A stretch of DNA of 43,994 bases from Gemmatimonadota bacterium (GCA_029879725.1 JAOUPR010000025.1:1-43994); one strand, 5' to 3'. Shown: positions 1 to 8,557, counted from the first letter of the stretch. Program-made: numbers and translations. Notes: generated by a model not told the origin, from the sequence alone.

Positions 1-477
1 CCGCGCCGCTCCCTCACTGGAGCCGATCACCTCTCCGATCTCCTTGAAGCTCATCCCCTCGTCGATGCGGAGGGCCACGCAGAGACGCTGCTTTTCCGGC
101 AACCGCTCCAGGAACCGCCGCGCCCGGGCCGCCTCGTCGCTCACGGAGATCTCCGTCTCCGGCGAGGGGCCCCGGGCCACGACCGGACCCGCGTCCTCCA
201 GTGACGTCTCCCTCCGGCGCTGACGCTTGCGCAGGACCCCGCGCGCCTCGTTCCCCGTGATGGTGAGGAGCCAGGTGCGAAAGGCGGCGTCCCCGCGGAA
301 TCCGTTCAGCCCCCGGAACGCCTTGAGGAAGGCATCCTGGGCCACGTCGGACGCCAGGTCGGGTTGGGACACCATGGAGAGCGCGGTCCGATAGACCACC
401 TCGTAGTGCCGCTCCACCAGGGCACCCCGTGCCTCCGGGTCGCCCCGGCGGGCCGCCTCCACCAGCGCATCATCCAT
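1..477 (-). CDS. ECF-type RNA polymerase sigma factor (partial)
   Basis: Sigma-70 family, extracytoplasmic-function class; it would direct RNA polymerase to a small promoter set. I translated 159 codons from an ATG at 477; the 3' end runs off the window. Region 2 is seen around residues 40-75, with SDVAQDAFLKAFRGL and the FRTWLLTITGNEAR helix. Region 4 follows at about 130-159 with LPEKQRLCVALR and MSFKEIGEVIGSSEGAAR, the helix-turn-helix that reads the -35 box. GGAGG lies 5 bases before the start. A charged linker of about 40 residues separates the two regions. No anti-sigma gene is visible because the downstream side is cut. The family is certain; its regulon is unknown. Confidence 0.88.
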   Translation of the reverse strand, partial: MDDALVEAARRGDPEARGALVERHYEVVYRTALSMVSQPDLASDVAQDAFLKAFRGLNGFRGDAAFRTWLLTITGNEARGVLRKRQRRRETSLEDAGPVVARGPSPETEISVSDEAARARRFLERLPEKQRLCVALRIDEGMSFKEIGEVIGSSEGAAR

Positions 478-543
478 CCCCTCCGGAACCTCCTCGGGTA
501 GATCACTGATGATGGGACGCCGGCAACGCCGGATTCGTTAAAC

Positions 544-567
544 CGCCCCGCCTCGGGCGGCGGGGCG
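544..567 (-). terminator. Hairpin terminator after the HU gene
   Basis: A 9-bp perfect stem (544-552 with 559-567, loop of six) abuts the HU stop codon. On the minus strand it is followed by GGTTTAAC, a short T run. It probably ends HU transcription before the sigma factor gene. Confidence 0.6.
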
Positions 568-858
568 TCAGGAATCCAGCCGTTCCACCCGGACGCGGAG
601 GTGCTTCGACGGCTTGAAGATGGGCACCGAGCGCGGCGGAACGTCCACGGCGTCTCCCGTTCTGGGATTCCGGGCGGTCCGGCTCTTCCTCTTCTTGACC
701 TTGAAGGTGCCGAATCCGCGGATCTCGATGTTCTCGCCGCTGGCGAGCGCGAGCTTCACCGCGTTGAGGAACCCGTCGACGACCAGGGCGCAGTCCTTCT
801 TCGTGACGCCCGGGCCGATGGCCTCGGCTACCTGCTCGACAAGATCCGCCTTGGTCAT
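568..858 (-). CDS. hup: HU/IHF-family DNA-binding protein
   Basis: Histone-like DNA-bending protein of 96 residues, near the usual 90-99. The start is the ATG at 858 (MTKADLVEQVAEAIG), preceded by GGAGGAGGAG; an upstream in-frame extension exists but does not look like HU. The core GFGTFKVKKRKSRTARNP at about 48-65 is the HU signature leading into the DNA-binding arm, and RNPRTGD then VPIFKPSKHLR complete the arm and C-terminal helix. HU and IHF subunits cannot be told apart safely here; the single gene and arm sequence favour HU. It stands alone between carA and the sigma factor with its own terminator. Confidence 0.92.
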   Translation of the reverse strand: MTKADLVEQVAEAIGPGVTKKDCALVVDGFLNAVKLALASGENIEIRGFGTFKVKKRKSRTARNPRTGDAVDVPPRSVPIFKPSKHLRVRVERLDS

Positions 859-1001
859 ACTCCTCCTCCGGAGTCCCTTCTGCGCGAGTGCGTCGCTATG
901 GGGGGTAGTTGTCGGGGACGCCACGGTAACGTGGGGCCCCGGCGCCCGCAAGAGTCGCTGAGGTCGTTGGCGGGCATTGACTTGCAGTCGAATCCGGTGC
1001 C

Positions 1002-2195
1002 TCAACGGACCCGGCGGGTCTCCATGAGGGCGACGAAGTCGTCGAAGAGATACTGGCTGTCGTGAGGACCCGGCGCCGCCTCGGGATGATACTGGACGCA
1101 GAACACCGGAAGATCCCGGTGCGCGACCCCTTCCACGGTACCATCGTACAGGTTGACGTGGGTCAGTCGCAGCCCCGGAGCGCCTGGAATCCCGTCGCCG
1201 TCTCCCCCCCGCACGGCGAAGCCGTGGTTCTGCGAGGTGATCTCCACGGTCTCCCGGTCCAGGTTCTTCACGGGGTGATTCCCCCCGTGGTGCCCGAAGG
1301 GAAGCTTGTAGGTGGAGGCACCGTAGGCCCTGGAGATGAGCTGATGCCCGAGGCAGATCCCGAAGACGGGGACGTCCGCCTCCGCCAACGCGAGGATGGC
1401 GTCCTGCGCCTTCCCCACCGCCGCCGGGTCACCCGGCCCGTTGGACACGAAGAGACCGTCGGGCTTTTCGGCCAACAGCTCCTCCACGGTGGTGTCGGCC
1501 GGGATCACCGTGACGCGACACCCTCGCTCCGCGAGGAGCTTGGGTGAATGGGCCTTCACTCCGAAGTCGTAGGCCATCACGTGGAATCGTTCCTCGCCCA
1601 CCGCGGGAACCACGTACCGCTCGGCGGTGGACACCCCGCACGCCAGGTCCAAACCCTCCATGACCGGGTGCTCCAGCACCCGCTTCAACGCCTCGTCACG
1701 GTCCATGCTCGCCGGAACGATGGCGCCCCGCATGGCCCCTTCGGACCGGATATGGCGGGTGAGCGCGCGGGTATCGATCCCCTCGATCCCCGTGATCCCG
1801 TGCTCCCGGAGATACTCGTCCAGGGTGCCCCGCGACCGCCAGGAGCTGGCCACCCGTGACGCCTCCCGGACGATGAATCCGGCCACGCGGGGGGTGGGGG
1901 ACTCGAGGTCTTCGTCGTTGACCCCGTAGTTCCCGATGAGCGGGTAGGTCATGGTCACGAGTTGTCCCGTGTACGACGGGTCCGTGAGCACCTCCTGGTA
2001 CCCCGTCATGCACGTGTTGAACACCACCTCACCGGGGGTGAAGGCGGGATTTCCCACGAACTCGCCGTCGAAGCGGCGTCCGTCTTCCAGGAGGAGGTAG
2101 GCCGGTTGCTCCACGTTTCGATACACATCCAGGATGGGGGCTCTGCCGCGCGGTCTGCCAAAACTAGTGTGGTGTACCGAAAGTGTCACGGCCAT
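1002..2195 (-). CDS. carA: Carbamoyl-phosphate synthase small subunit
   Basis: Glutamine amidotransferase subunit that feeds ammonia to CarB to make carbamoyl phosphate for arginine and pyrimidine synthesis. The N-terminal CPSase domain starts at LLLEDGRRFDGE (residue 34) and contains TGYQEVLTDPSYTGQLV. The class I glutaminase domain has the nucleophile Cys281 in GICLGHQL and the His370/Glu372 pair in QYHPEA. The first ~28 residues match no CarA I know. A promoter-like GTGACA-17-TAGTTT overlaps the first codons, so the true start may be a GTG at 2126 or 2114. carB is not adjacent, which is common outside enterobacteria. Confidence 0.93.
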   Translation of the reverse strand: MAVTLSVHHTSFGRPRGRAPILDVYRNVEQPAYLLLEDGRRFDGEFVGNPAFTPGEVVFNTCMTGYQEVLTDPSYTGQLVTMTYPLIGNYGVNDEDLESPTPRVAGFIVREASRVASSWRSRGTLDEYLREHGITGIEGIDTRALTRHIRSEGAMRGAIVPASMDRDEALKRVLEHPVMEGLDLACGVSTAERYVVPAVGEERFHVMAYDFGVKAHSPKLLAERGCRVTVIPADTTVEELLAEKPDGLFVSNGPGDPAAVGKAQDAILALAEADVPVFGICLGHQLISRAYGASTYKLPFGHHGGNHPVKNLDRETVEITSQNHGFAVRGGDGDGIPGAPGLRLTHVNLYDGTVEGVAHRDLPVFCVQYHPEAAPGPHDSQYLFDDFVALMETRRVR

Positions 2196-2323
2196 CCGAG
2201 GGACGCCCGCCCGCGCCCCGGGGGCCGCCCGGCCACCGCGCGCTCGGGACTCGCTTCCCGAGGGCCCGCCGCGACGGTTACCTTCTCCGCTGCGTCACCG
2301 CGACCACCGACGACGAGAGCGCC

Positions 2324-2905
2324 ATGACCGCCCACTCCGTATACGTCCACGCCGACGAATCGTGCCTGGGGAACCAGTTCCAGAACCGGGCCAATCCCGG
2401 GGGCGCGGCCGGGCTCGTGGAGGTGTGGAGGGACGGTGCGTGGGAGCGCCGGGACTACTGGATCTCCGAGTCGGACACCACCAACAACCGGATGGCGCTC
2501 CGCAGCGCGCTGGAGGCGCTGCGCCACCTGAAGCGCAGTTGCGTGGTGCACTTCGTCTCCGACTCCCAGTACCTGGTGAAGGGGATCACGGAGTGGATGC
2601 CCGGATGGAAGCGTCGAGGGTGGACGCGCAAGAGCGGGCCCATCGAGAATCTGGACCTCTGGCAGGCGCTGGACCGATCCCTCGCCGGTCACGACATGCG
2701 CCCGTCGTGGGTGCGGGGACACGCGGGACACCCCCGGAACGAGTACGCCAACGACCTCGCCGTGCGCGCCGCCAAGGAGTTGACGTCGTCGGACGGGTTG
2801 GTGCCCTCGGGGTTCGAGGAGTGGCTGGCGGAGCAGCGGGAACGCGGCCGCTACCTGGACTTCATGGAGTTCCTTCCCCCGAACGAGGGTTCGGCATCGG
2901 GCTGA
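2324..2905 (+). CDS. Ribonuclease HI-like protein with altered active site
   Basis: RNase H fold protein of 193 residues, related to RnhA, which cuts the RNA strand of RNA/DNA hybrids. Start ATG at 2324; longer in-frame versions carry unrelated sequence. Against E. coli RNase HI the alignment is clear: ADESCLGN (Asp11 = D10), VSDSQYLVKGI (Asp80 = D70), WVRGHAGHPRNE (His133 = H124) and YANDLA (Asp144 = D134). The catalytic Glu48 position reads Ala (NNRMALRSA, Ala58). The residue after Asp11, usually Gly, is Glu12. A short insertion follows SCLGN and about 40 extra residues extend the C-terminus. It diverges from carA and converges on lipB. Family sure; whether it cuts in the usual way is open. 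Confidence 0.87.
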   Translation: MTAHSVYVHADESCLGNQFQNRANPGGAAGLVEVWRDGAWERRDYWISESDTTNNRMALRSALEALRHLKRSCVVHFVSDSQYLVKGITEWMPGWKRRGWTRKSGPIENLDLWQALDRSLAGHDMRPSWVRGHAGHPRNEYANDLAVRAAKELTSSDGLVPSGFEEWLAEQRERGRYLDFMEFLPPNEGSASG

Positions 2906-2942
2906 TCCGGCGCGACGGAAGGACCCGCCGGACCGGGGGCCC

Positions 2943-3617
2943 CTACCCCGTGACGTCGGAGACCACCGCCGCACCGAACGTCGCGCAGAACGCCCGCACC
3001 ACCGCGTCCTCCACCTCGCGTGACGCCACCTCCCTCCCCGTCTCCCGCTCCAGCGAGGTGACGTCCCGGTCGGCGATGCCGCACGGCACGATGGTGTCGA
3101 AGTAACCCAGATCGGTGGAGACGTTGAGCGCGAAGCCGTGGGAGGTGATCCACCCCGACGCCACGCGCACGCCGATGGCGGCCACCTTTCCCCCGGGAGT
3201 CCAGACGCCCGTCAGCCCGTCCACGCGGCGCCCCTCGACCCCGTATCCGCGCAGGACCTCGATGAGCATCCCCTCCAGGTCGCGGAGGTAGCGATGGAGA
3301 TCCCGCCGGTCGGGGTTGAGGTCCAGGATGGGATACCCCACGAGCTGCCCGGGACCATGATAGGTGACGTCGCCGCCCCGTCCCACCTCGAAGAGCTCGA
3401 TCCCCCTGCGCTCCCGCTCGTCGGCATCGGCCAGGAGATGTTCCTCGCGCGACCCCGTCCCCAGCGTGATGACGTGGGGGTGCTCCAGGAGAAGCAGCGT
3501 GTCGGGGATCTCCCCCGCCCTGCGTGCACGCACGAGCCCGTCCTGGAGTTCCAGGCCCCGGGAATAGGAGACGCGCCCCAGGCGCCGAACCGCCAGGCTA
3601 CGGGAAACTCCCGTCAC
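2943..3617 (-). CDS. lipB: Octanoyl-[acyl-carrier protein]:protein octanoyltransferase
   Basis: LipB moves the octanoyl group from acyl carrier protein to lipoyl-domain lysines, the first step of lipoate assembly in the cytoplasm. The protein is 224 residues, a normal length. RGGDVTYHGPGQLVGYPI (80-97) is the family signature. The catalytic pair is Lys144 (GGKVAAIG) and Cys179 (IVPCGI). It is the last gene of a run with the E1 alpha, E1 beta and E2 genes, 25 bases after the E2 stop, so the enzyme is made with its own substrate protein. lipA, needed for sulfur insertion, is not in the window. Confidence 0.95.
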   Translation of the reverse strand: MTGVSRSLAVRRLGRVSYSRGLELQDGLVRARRAGEIPDTLLLLEHPHVITLGTGSREEHLLADADERERRGIELFEVGRGGDVTYHGPGQLVGYPILDLNPDRRDLHRYLRDLEGMLIEVLRGYGVEGRRVDGLTGVWTPGGKVAAIGVRVASGWITSHGFALNVSTDLGYFDTIVPCGIADRDVTSLERETGREVASREVEDAVVRAFCATFGAAVVSDVTG

Positions 3618-3642
3618 CGTCCCGGCATCCTCCGGACCGCCC

Positions 3643-5022
3643 TCAGGCGTCCTCGGGGAAATCCTCCAGCACGTCCTTCAGGCGCGCCAGGAACCGCGCC
3701 GCGTCGGCTCCGTCCACCACACGGTGGTCGTACCCCAACGAGAAGAGGGACCGCTTGCGGATGGCGATGGCGTCCTCGCCGGTGTTGGGGTCGCTCACCA
3801 CCACCACACGCTTCTCGATGGCCCCCGTGCCGAGGATGGCCGCCGTCCCCTTGGGGATGACGGGAAGCCCCACCAGCGTTCCGAGAACTCCCGGGTTGGT
3901 GATGGAGAACGTCGCCCCCTGGATCTCTCCCGGAGAGAGCTTACGGTCGCGTGCGCGCTCCGCCAGATCGATGATCTTGCGGCCGATCCCCACCAGACCG
4001 AGATCGTCGGCGTCGTGGATGACCGGAACGATGAGTCCGGGATCGAGGTCCACCGCCATCCCCAGGTTCACGTTCCCCCTGTACACGACGTTGTTCCCGG
4101 ACACGGTGGAGTTGATCCCCGGGAACTCCCGCAGGACCCTGGACACCGCCCATGCCACGAAGGCGGTGTAGCTCACCCGGGCACCCTGCTCCTTCCACCG
4201 CGCCTTGTTCGCGTTGCGGATGCGGTCGATGGAGGTGAAGTCGATCTCGATGAACGAGTGCACGTGGGGAGCCACCCGCTTGGCCACCACCATGTGCTCG
4301 GCGGTGAGCCTGCGGATCTTGTCCATGGGCTCCACACGATCCGCGGCCCGTACGGGAAATTCCGGGTGCTCCACGGCGCCGTAGAAGACCTTCCAGAACT
4401 CGGACGGCGTGCCGAGGGCGGCGGAGCCGGCCGAGGCGGCGGAAGCGGCCGCCGGAGCCGACGCCGGTGCTGCCGGGGACGTCGCGGGAGGCGCCGCGGG
4501 CGGTCCCGACTCGATGTAGGAGAGGATGTCCTGTTTGGTCACCCGTCCCGCGTGTCCCGTGCCGGGGACGTGGGTGATGTCGATGCCGTGCTCCTCGGCG
4601 ATCTTGCGCACGACGGGCGTGGACCGGGTGCGGAGACGCTCCTCGGCGGATTCGTCGCCGGTGGAAGCCGCGGCCACGGGGGCAGCGGCGGCCACGGGCG
4701 CGGCGGCCGAAGCCGGCGCGGCCGGTGACTCGACCTCCGGCGGAGCGGGAGGCGGCGCCGACGGCGTGGCCGTGGCGCCCGCTTCGGTATCGATGTATGC
4801 CACGACGGTACCGACCTCCACCGTGTCCCCCTCCGGGACCACGATCTCGACGAGCGTACCGGAAGACGGAGCCGGGATCTCGGCATCCACCTTGTCCGTG
4901 GAGATTTCGAGGATGGGCTCGTCGCGTTGGACGGCCTCACCCACCTGCTTCAGCCACTTCGATACCGTCCCCTCGGCGATGGACTCGCCCATCTGGGGCA
5001 TGGGAACTTCGATCCGAGCCAC
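3643..5022 (-). CDS. 2-oxoacid dehydrogenase E2 (dihydrolipoyl acyltransferase)
   Basis: Core subunit of a 2-oxoacid dehydrogenase complex, passing the acyl group from lipoate to CoA. Domain order: one lipoyl domain (1-78, lipoylated Lys44 in EISTDKVDAEIPAP), an Ala/Pro-rich linker, the peripheral-subunit-binding domain (about 132-168, STPVVRKIAEEHGID to GRVTKQDIL), a second Ala/Pro linker, and the catalytic domain (about 220-459) with the active-site motif HRVVDG (His433, Asp437). The lipoyl motif DKVDAE and overall layout are close to branched-chain and generic acyl E2s, so pyruvate versus branched-chain 2-oxoacid specificity cannot be fixed. The gap of 111 bases to E1 beta holds no recognised feature. 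Confidence 0.93.
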   Translation of the reverse strand: MARIEVPMPQMGESIAEGTVSKWLKQVGEAVQRDEPILEISTDKVDAEIPAPSSGTLVEIVVPEGDTVEVGTVVAYIDTEAGATATPSAPPPAPPEVESPAAPASAAAPVAAAAPVAAASTGDESAEERLRTRSTPVVRKIAEEHGIDITHVPGTGHAGRVTKQDILSYIESGPPAAPPATSPAAPASAPAAASAASAGSAALGTPSEFWKVFYGAVEHPEFPVRAADRVEPMDKIRRLTAEHMVVAKRVAPHVHSFIEIDFTSIDRIRNANKARWKEQGARVSYTAFVAWAVSRVLREFPGINSTVSGNNVVYRGNVNLGMAVDLDPGLIVPVIHDADDLGLVGIGRKIIDLAERARDRKLSPGEIQGATFSITNPGVLGTLVGLPVIPKGTAAILGTGAIEKRVVVVSDPNTGEDAIAIRKRSLFSLGYDHRVVDGADAARFLARLKDVLEDFPEDA

Positions 5023-5133
5023 GCTCGTCTCTCCAGATTATCGGTTCTTCATGGAAGCCCGCGGATCGCGGATGCGAGGGCTACCCTCCCAGCATCGGAT
5101 CGATCCGCCCGGCAAGCAACAATCATCCCGATT

Positions 5134-6159
5134 CTAATATCGGGCAAGGTAGCGAGACGCGGTGACGATATCCTCCACCTGCGGGAGGAAGTAATCCTCC
5201 AACGGGCCGGAGTACGGCACCGGCGAATCGATGGCCGTCACCCGCAGGATCGGACCGTCCAACCACTCGAAGGCGCGTTCGTTGACGCGCATGGCGATCT
5301 CACCGGCGATCCCGCCCGTGCGGGTGTCTTCGTGGACCACCAGGAGCTTTCCGGTGCGCTTCACGCTCTCGACCACGGCATCCTCGTCCAGCGGGAGGAG
5401 GGTCCGGAGGTCGATGATCTCCACCGAGACGCCGTCTTCCGCGTCCAGAGTATCGGCAGCTTCCACGCTGCTGTGGACCATGGACCCATACGTCACGATG
5501 GTCAGGTCGCGCCCTTCGCGCACCGTGCGCGCCTTCCCCAGGGGAACCACGTAGTCCTCGTCGGGGAGGACCTCCCGCAACGCCGGAGCCCTGTAGAGCC
5601 CCTTGTGCTCCTCGAAGATCACGGGGTTGTCGTCCCGGATGGCGGCCTTGAGGAGCCCTTTGGCGTCGTAGGCCGTGCTGGGGTAGACGATCTTCAGTCC
5701 CGGCGTATGGAAGAAGGCCATCTCCACGTTCTGGGAATGGAACGGCCCGCCGCGGTTGCCGCCCCCCACCGGACCCCGGATCACCAGGGGAAGGGGGCCG
5801 GCTCCACGATACAGCGAGGTGGCGATGTAGTTCGTGATCACGTCGTACGCCGGGGAGATGAAGTCCATGAACTGGATCTCCACCACCGGACGGAGCCCCA
5901 TGTGGGCGGCGCCCGCCGCGGCGCCGGTGAAGCCGCCCTCGGCGATGGGCGTGTCGATGACCCGGCGCTCCCCGAAATGATCGAGGAACCCCTTGGTCAC
6001 CTTGAAGGCGCCCCCGTAGGCTCCGATGTCCTCGCCCATGAGGAAGACCGAGTCGTCTCGTGTCATCTCCTCGAACAGCGCTTCGCTGATGGCCTCGAGA
6101 AGCGTGACGGGCTCGCCCCTGCGTGTCCGGGTCAGGTGCTCCGGAATGGCTGCGTCCAT
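5134..6159 (-). CDS. 2-oxoacid dehydrogenase E1 component, beta subunit
   Basis: Beta half of the thiamine-diphosphate decarboxylase E1. 341 residues from the ATG at 6159 (MDAAIPEHLTRTRRGE); upstream in-frame sequence is the tail of the E1 alpha region read in another frame. Typical blocks are visible: VFLMGEDIGAYGGAFKVTKG near 40-60, RVIDTPIAEGGFTGAAAGAA, the conserved PLVIRGPVGGG and PFHSQ stretch, and the C-terminal IDLRTLLPLDED that starts the transketolase C domain. It lies 20 bases after E1 alpha. Substrate is not decided by sequence reading alone; the alpha/beta heterodimer form is shared by branched-chain and many Gram-positive-type pyruvate complexes. Confidence 0.94.
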   Translation of the reverse strand: MDAAIPEHLTRTRRGEPVTLLEAISEALFEEMTRDDSVFLMGEDIGAYGGAFKVTKGFLDHFGERRVIDTPIAEGGFTGAAAGAAHMGLRPVVEIQFMDFISPAYDVITNYIATSLYRGAGPLPLVIRGPVGGGNRGGPFHSQNVEMAFFHTPGLKIVYPSTAYDAKGLLKAAIRDDNPVIFEEHKGLYRAPALREVLPDEDYVVPLGKARTVREGRDLTIVTYGSMVHSSVEAADTLDAEDGVSVEIIDLRTLLPLDEDAVVESVKRTGKLLVVHEDTRTGGIAGEIAMRVNERAFEWLDGPILRVTAIDSPVPYSGPLEDYFLPQVEDIVTASRYLARY

Positions 6160-6179
6160 GGTCGTATCCCTTGTCCTCG

Positions 6180-7229
6180 TCAACCTGCGCGGGGGTCCGG
6201 AGACGCCCCGCGGGTCCAGGGTACCGGCGTGGCGATATCGGTGTAGACGCCGCCCAGCGCCGAAAGGCCTTCGGGAAGAGGCTCTCCCACCGCTTCTTCC
6301 GCGGCGGCCTCGATCTCGGCCCGGGTTCCCGCGAGGATGGCGTCCAACTCCGACTCCTGGGCCCAGTCCTCGGAGAGGAGGCGGGCCCGGTACGTGTCGA
6401 TGGGGTCCTTCTTCTCCCACTCCCGGATCAGATCCGGATCCACGTAGTCGTGTGGATCGTGCTGGGCGTGTCCCTTGCGCCGGAAATACTGCAACTCCAC
6501 GAGTTGGGTGCCGGCGCCGGCGCGGGCACGGGCCACGGCCCGGTTCACGACTTCGTAGACCCCGAGAACGTCGGTGCCGTCCACCGATTCGCCGAAGATC
6601 CCGTACCCGGGGGCCTTGTCCACGAAGCTCTCCGCCCGCGTGTTCTTCCGCGTCGGCGTGGAGAAGGCCCACTGGTTGGCCTCCACCATCATGATCATGG
6701 GACATCCCTGCACTGCGGCGAAATTCAGTCCCTCGTGCCACGCCCCGGTGGAGGACGCGCCGTCTCCGCCGAACACCATCCCCACCCGGTCCTCACCTCG
6801 GAGACGGAAGGAGAGGGTGATCCCGGCCATGATCTCCACCATGGTGCCGAGGGGTGACACCGGGCCGATGAACCCCTTACCGAAGTCGAACCAGTGGACG
6901 TTGGCCTCCCGCCCCCGGGTCGGACTGGTCGCTCGCGCGAGATACTGGCGGAAATAGTCCACCGGCGTGCCACCGAAGAGGAAGAGCGCCCCCGTGGCCC
7001 GGATGGTCTGGGCGAGGAAGTCACCCGTGCCGTCGTCACGTCGTCGGAGGGCGTAGGCCGCCCCCACCGCACCACCCTCCTGCCCGAGGGAGCGGTAGAG
7101 CCCGCCCTTCACGTGTCCCTGCTTCTGGAGGATCTCCAACCGCTCCTCCGCTTCCCGGGCCAGACACATGTACCGATAGAGCTCGTGGAGCTGTCCACGG
7201 TCCAGGCCCGCCGCCAGAGCTTCAGACAT
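6180..7229 (-). CDS. 2-oxoacid dehydrogenase E1 component, alpha subunit
   Basis: Thiamine-diphosphate-binding half of E1. Start chosen as the ATG at 7229 (MSEALAAGLDRGQLHELYRY); the longer frame begins at a TTG and adds unrelated residues. The cofactor motif is seen as GDGASSTGAWHEGLNFAAV followed by VEANQWAFSTP, and the phosphorylation-loop region reads YFRRKGHAQHDPHDY. Length (349) is normal. It heads the run E1 alpha, E1 beta, E2, lipB. No E3 (lipoamide dehydrogenase) gene follows, so the complex must use one encoded elsewhere. Confidence 0.94.
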   Translation of the reverse strand: MSEALAAGLDRGQLHELYRYMCLAREAEERLEILQKQGHVKGGLYRSLGQEGGAVGAAYALRRRDDGTGDFLAQTIRATGALFLFGGTPVDYFRQYLARATSPTRGREANVHWFDFGKGFIGPVSPLGTMVEIMAGITLSFRLRGEDRVGMVFGGDGASSTGAWHEGLNFAAVQGCPMIMMVEANQWAFSTPTRKNTRAESFVDKAPGYGIFGESVDGTDVLGVYEVVNRAVARARAGAGTQLVELQYFRRKGHAQHDPHDYVDPDLIREWEKKDPIDTYRARLLSEDWAQESELDAILAGTRAEIEAAAEEAVGEPLPEGLSALGGVYTDIATPVPWTRGASPDPRAG

Positions 7230-7286
7230 CAGCGTCGTCGTCCCCGCGAAACGCAGCGCGCTCCACGAGGGACTCGGGAACGGCAA

Positions 7287-7309
7287 CGGCGGACCCGAGG
7301 GGTCCGCCG
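7287..7309 (-). terminator. Hairpin terminator after secG
   Basis: Perfect 10-bp stem (7287-7296 with 7300-7309) with a three-base loop, between the secG stop and the E1 alpha start. On the minus strand it is followed by TTGCCGTTCC, a poor T run. It separates the glycolytic operon from the dehydrogenase operon. Confidence 0.6.
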
Positions 7310-7368
7310 CTCCAGGGTCCTGGGAAGGACGCTGCCGATGACACGTTCAAAGGAGGCCCGGAAGCCCG

Positions 7369-7746
7369 TCAGTTGCGGGGCTCTCCGGAGTCGTCCCGCG
7401 CGGCCCCACCCTCGTCGCCGCCCGACGGGACCTCCTGGAGGCCCGGAATGACGGGCTCGGGCTGGACCGAAACGGGAGGCGCGTCCACCTGGATCACCGA
7501 CTGGGGCTGCTGCGCCCGAGACGACATGATGGAGAGGATGAGGGCCAGCACCATGAAGGCGGTCCCCGCAGTCCACGTGGCCCGGGTGAGCACCGTGGTG
7601 GCCTGTCGGCCACCGAGGAGCCCCTCGGTCATGGCGGATCCGCCACCCATGGCAGCGAGGCCCCCGCCCTTCCCCGATTGGAGAAGAATCACGATTCCCA
7701 GGAATATTCCGTCCAGTACGAGGACGGTAAGCAGTAGTCCGTACAT
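7369..7746 (-). CDS. secG: Preprotein translocase subunit SecG
   Basis: Small inner-membrane partner of SecYE that helps protein export. 125 residues from the ATG at 7746 (MYGLLLTVLVLDGIFLGIVI); the longer frame upstream runs into tpiA sequence. Two membrane spans (about 2-20 and 57-75) flank the conserved LLQSGKGGGLAAMGGG and the TTVLTRATW segment. The C-terminal tail after residue 78 is Pro/Glu/Asp-rich and low complexity, as is common in SecG. It ends the gap-pgk-tpiA-secG run, a gene order found in many bacteria. Confidence 0.93.
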   Translation of the reverse strand: MYGLLLTVLVLDGIFLGIVILLQSGKGGGLAAMGGGSAMTEGLLGGRQATTVLTRATWTAGTAFMVLALILSIMSSRAQQPQSVIQVDAPPVSVQPEPVIPGLQEVPSGGDEGGAARDDSGEPRN

Positions 7747-7807
7747 CTTGTCCAGTCGGTTCGTGTCCGATAGCAGCCTGTAAACGTGGACTTCGGAGGT
7801 GCTGGTG

Positions 7808-8554
7808 TCAACGGCACGCCGCGGCGATGGCCGCGAAGGAAACGGGATCCAGGCTGGCCCCTCCCACGAGCACGCCGTCCACGTCGTCGCGCGCCGTAAG
7901 CTCACCGGCATTGGAGGGCTTGACGCTTCCCCCATAGAGGATGGGAACACCGCGGGCGCGCTCCGGACCCAACTGGGCCGCCAGACGCTCCCGGAGCGTG
8001 CCGTGGGCCGCCTGGGCGTCGTCCGGGGTGGCCGTCTCCCCCGTGCCGATGGCCCACACGGGCTCGTAGGCCACCATGAACCGTCCGGGATCGTCCCCCA
8101 GTCCCGCCAGCGCCGCGTCGAGTTGCCGGAGGATCACCTCGTCCACCCGACCCGCGCGGCGCTCGTCCAGCGTCTCGCCCACGCACACCACCGGAGTCAG
8201 ACCGTGGTCCTGCACCGCCCGCACCTTCCGTGCGACCTCGTCGTCCGTCTCTCCGAAGACGTGGCGCCGTTCCGAGTGCCCCACCAGGACGAACGTCGCC
8301 CCGGCCTCGCGGGCCATGGAAACGGAGATCTCCCCGGTGAACGCGCCGGACTCCTCCCAGTGGACGTTCTGGACCCCCAGCCGCACCGGTGACCCCGCGG
8401 GAAGCGAAGCCACGGCCCTGGCCAGGGAGAGGGCGGGCGGGAACACCACGTACTCGTGGCCCCCGCCCGCTCCCGGAACCCCGAACTCCCTGAAGAATGC
8501 CTCCGTCTCCGCGGGGCCCATGTGCATCTTCCAGTTTCCGGCAACCACCGCCAT
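7808..8554 (-). CDS. tpiA: Triosephosphate isomerase
   Basis: Interconverts dihydroxyacetone phosphate and glyceraldehyde 3-phosphate. All catalytic residues are present: Lys9 (AGNWKM), His93 (VGHSERR) and Glu164 (AYEPVWAIGTG). The phosphate-binding YGGSVKP and VGGASL segments close the barrel. 248 residues is the normal length. It starts three bases after the pgk stop, so the two are probably translationally linked. Confidence 0.97.
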   Translation of the reverse strand: MAVVAGNWKMHMGPAETEAFFREFGVPGAGGGHEYVVFPPALSLARAVASLPAGSPVRLGVQNVHWEESGAFTGEISVSMAREAGATFVLVGHSERRHVFGETDDEVARKVRAVQDHGLTPVVCVGETLDERRAGRVDEVILRQLDAALAGLGDDPGRFMVAYEPVWAIGTGETATPDDAQAAHGTLRERLAAQLGPERARGVPILYGGSVKPSNAGELTARDDVDGVLVGGASLDPVSFAAIAAACR

Positions 8555-8557
8555 GAC

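Noticed and set aside
4400-4800. A tandem repeat in the Ala/Pro-rich stretch of E2
   Set aside because: It is the ordinary flexible linker between lipoyl, binding and catalytic domains.
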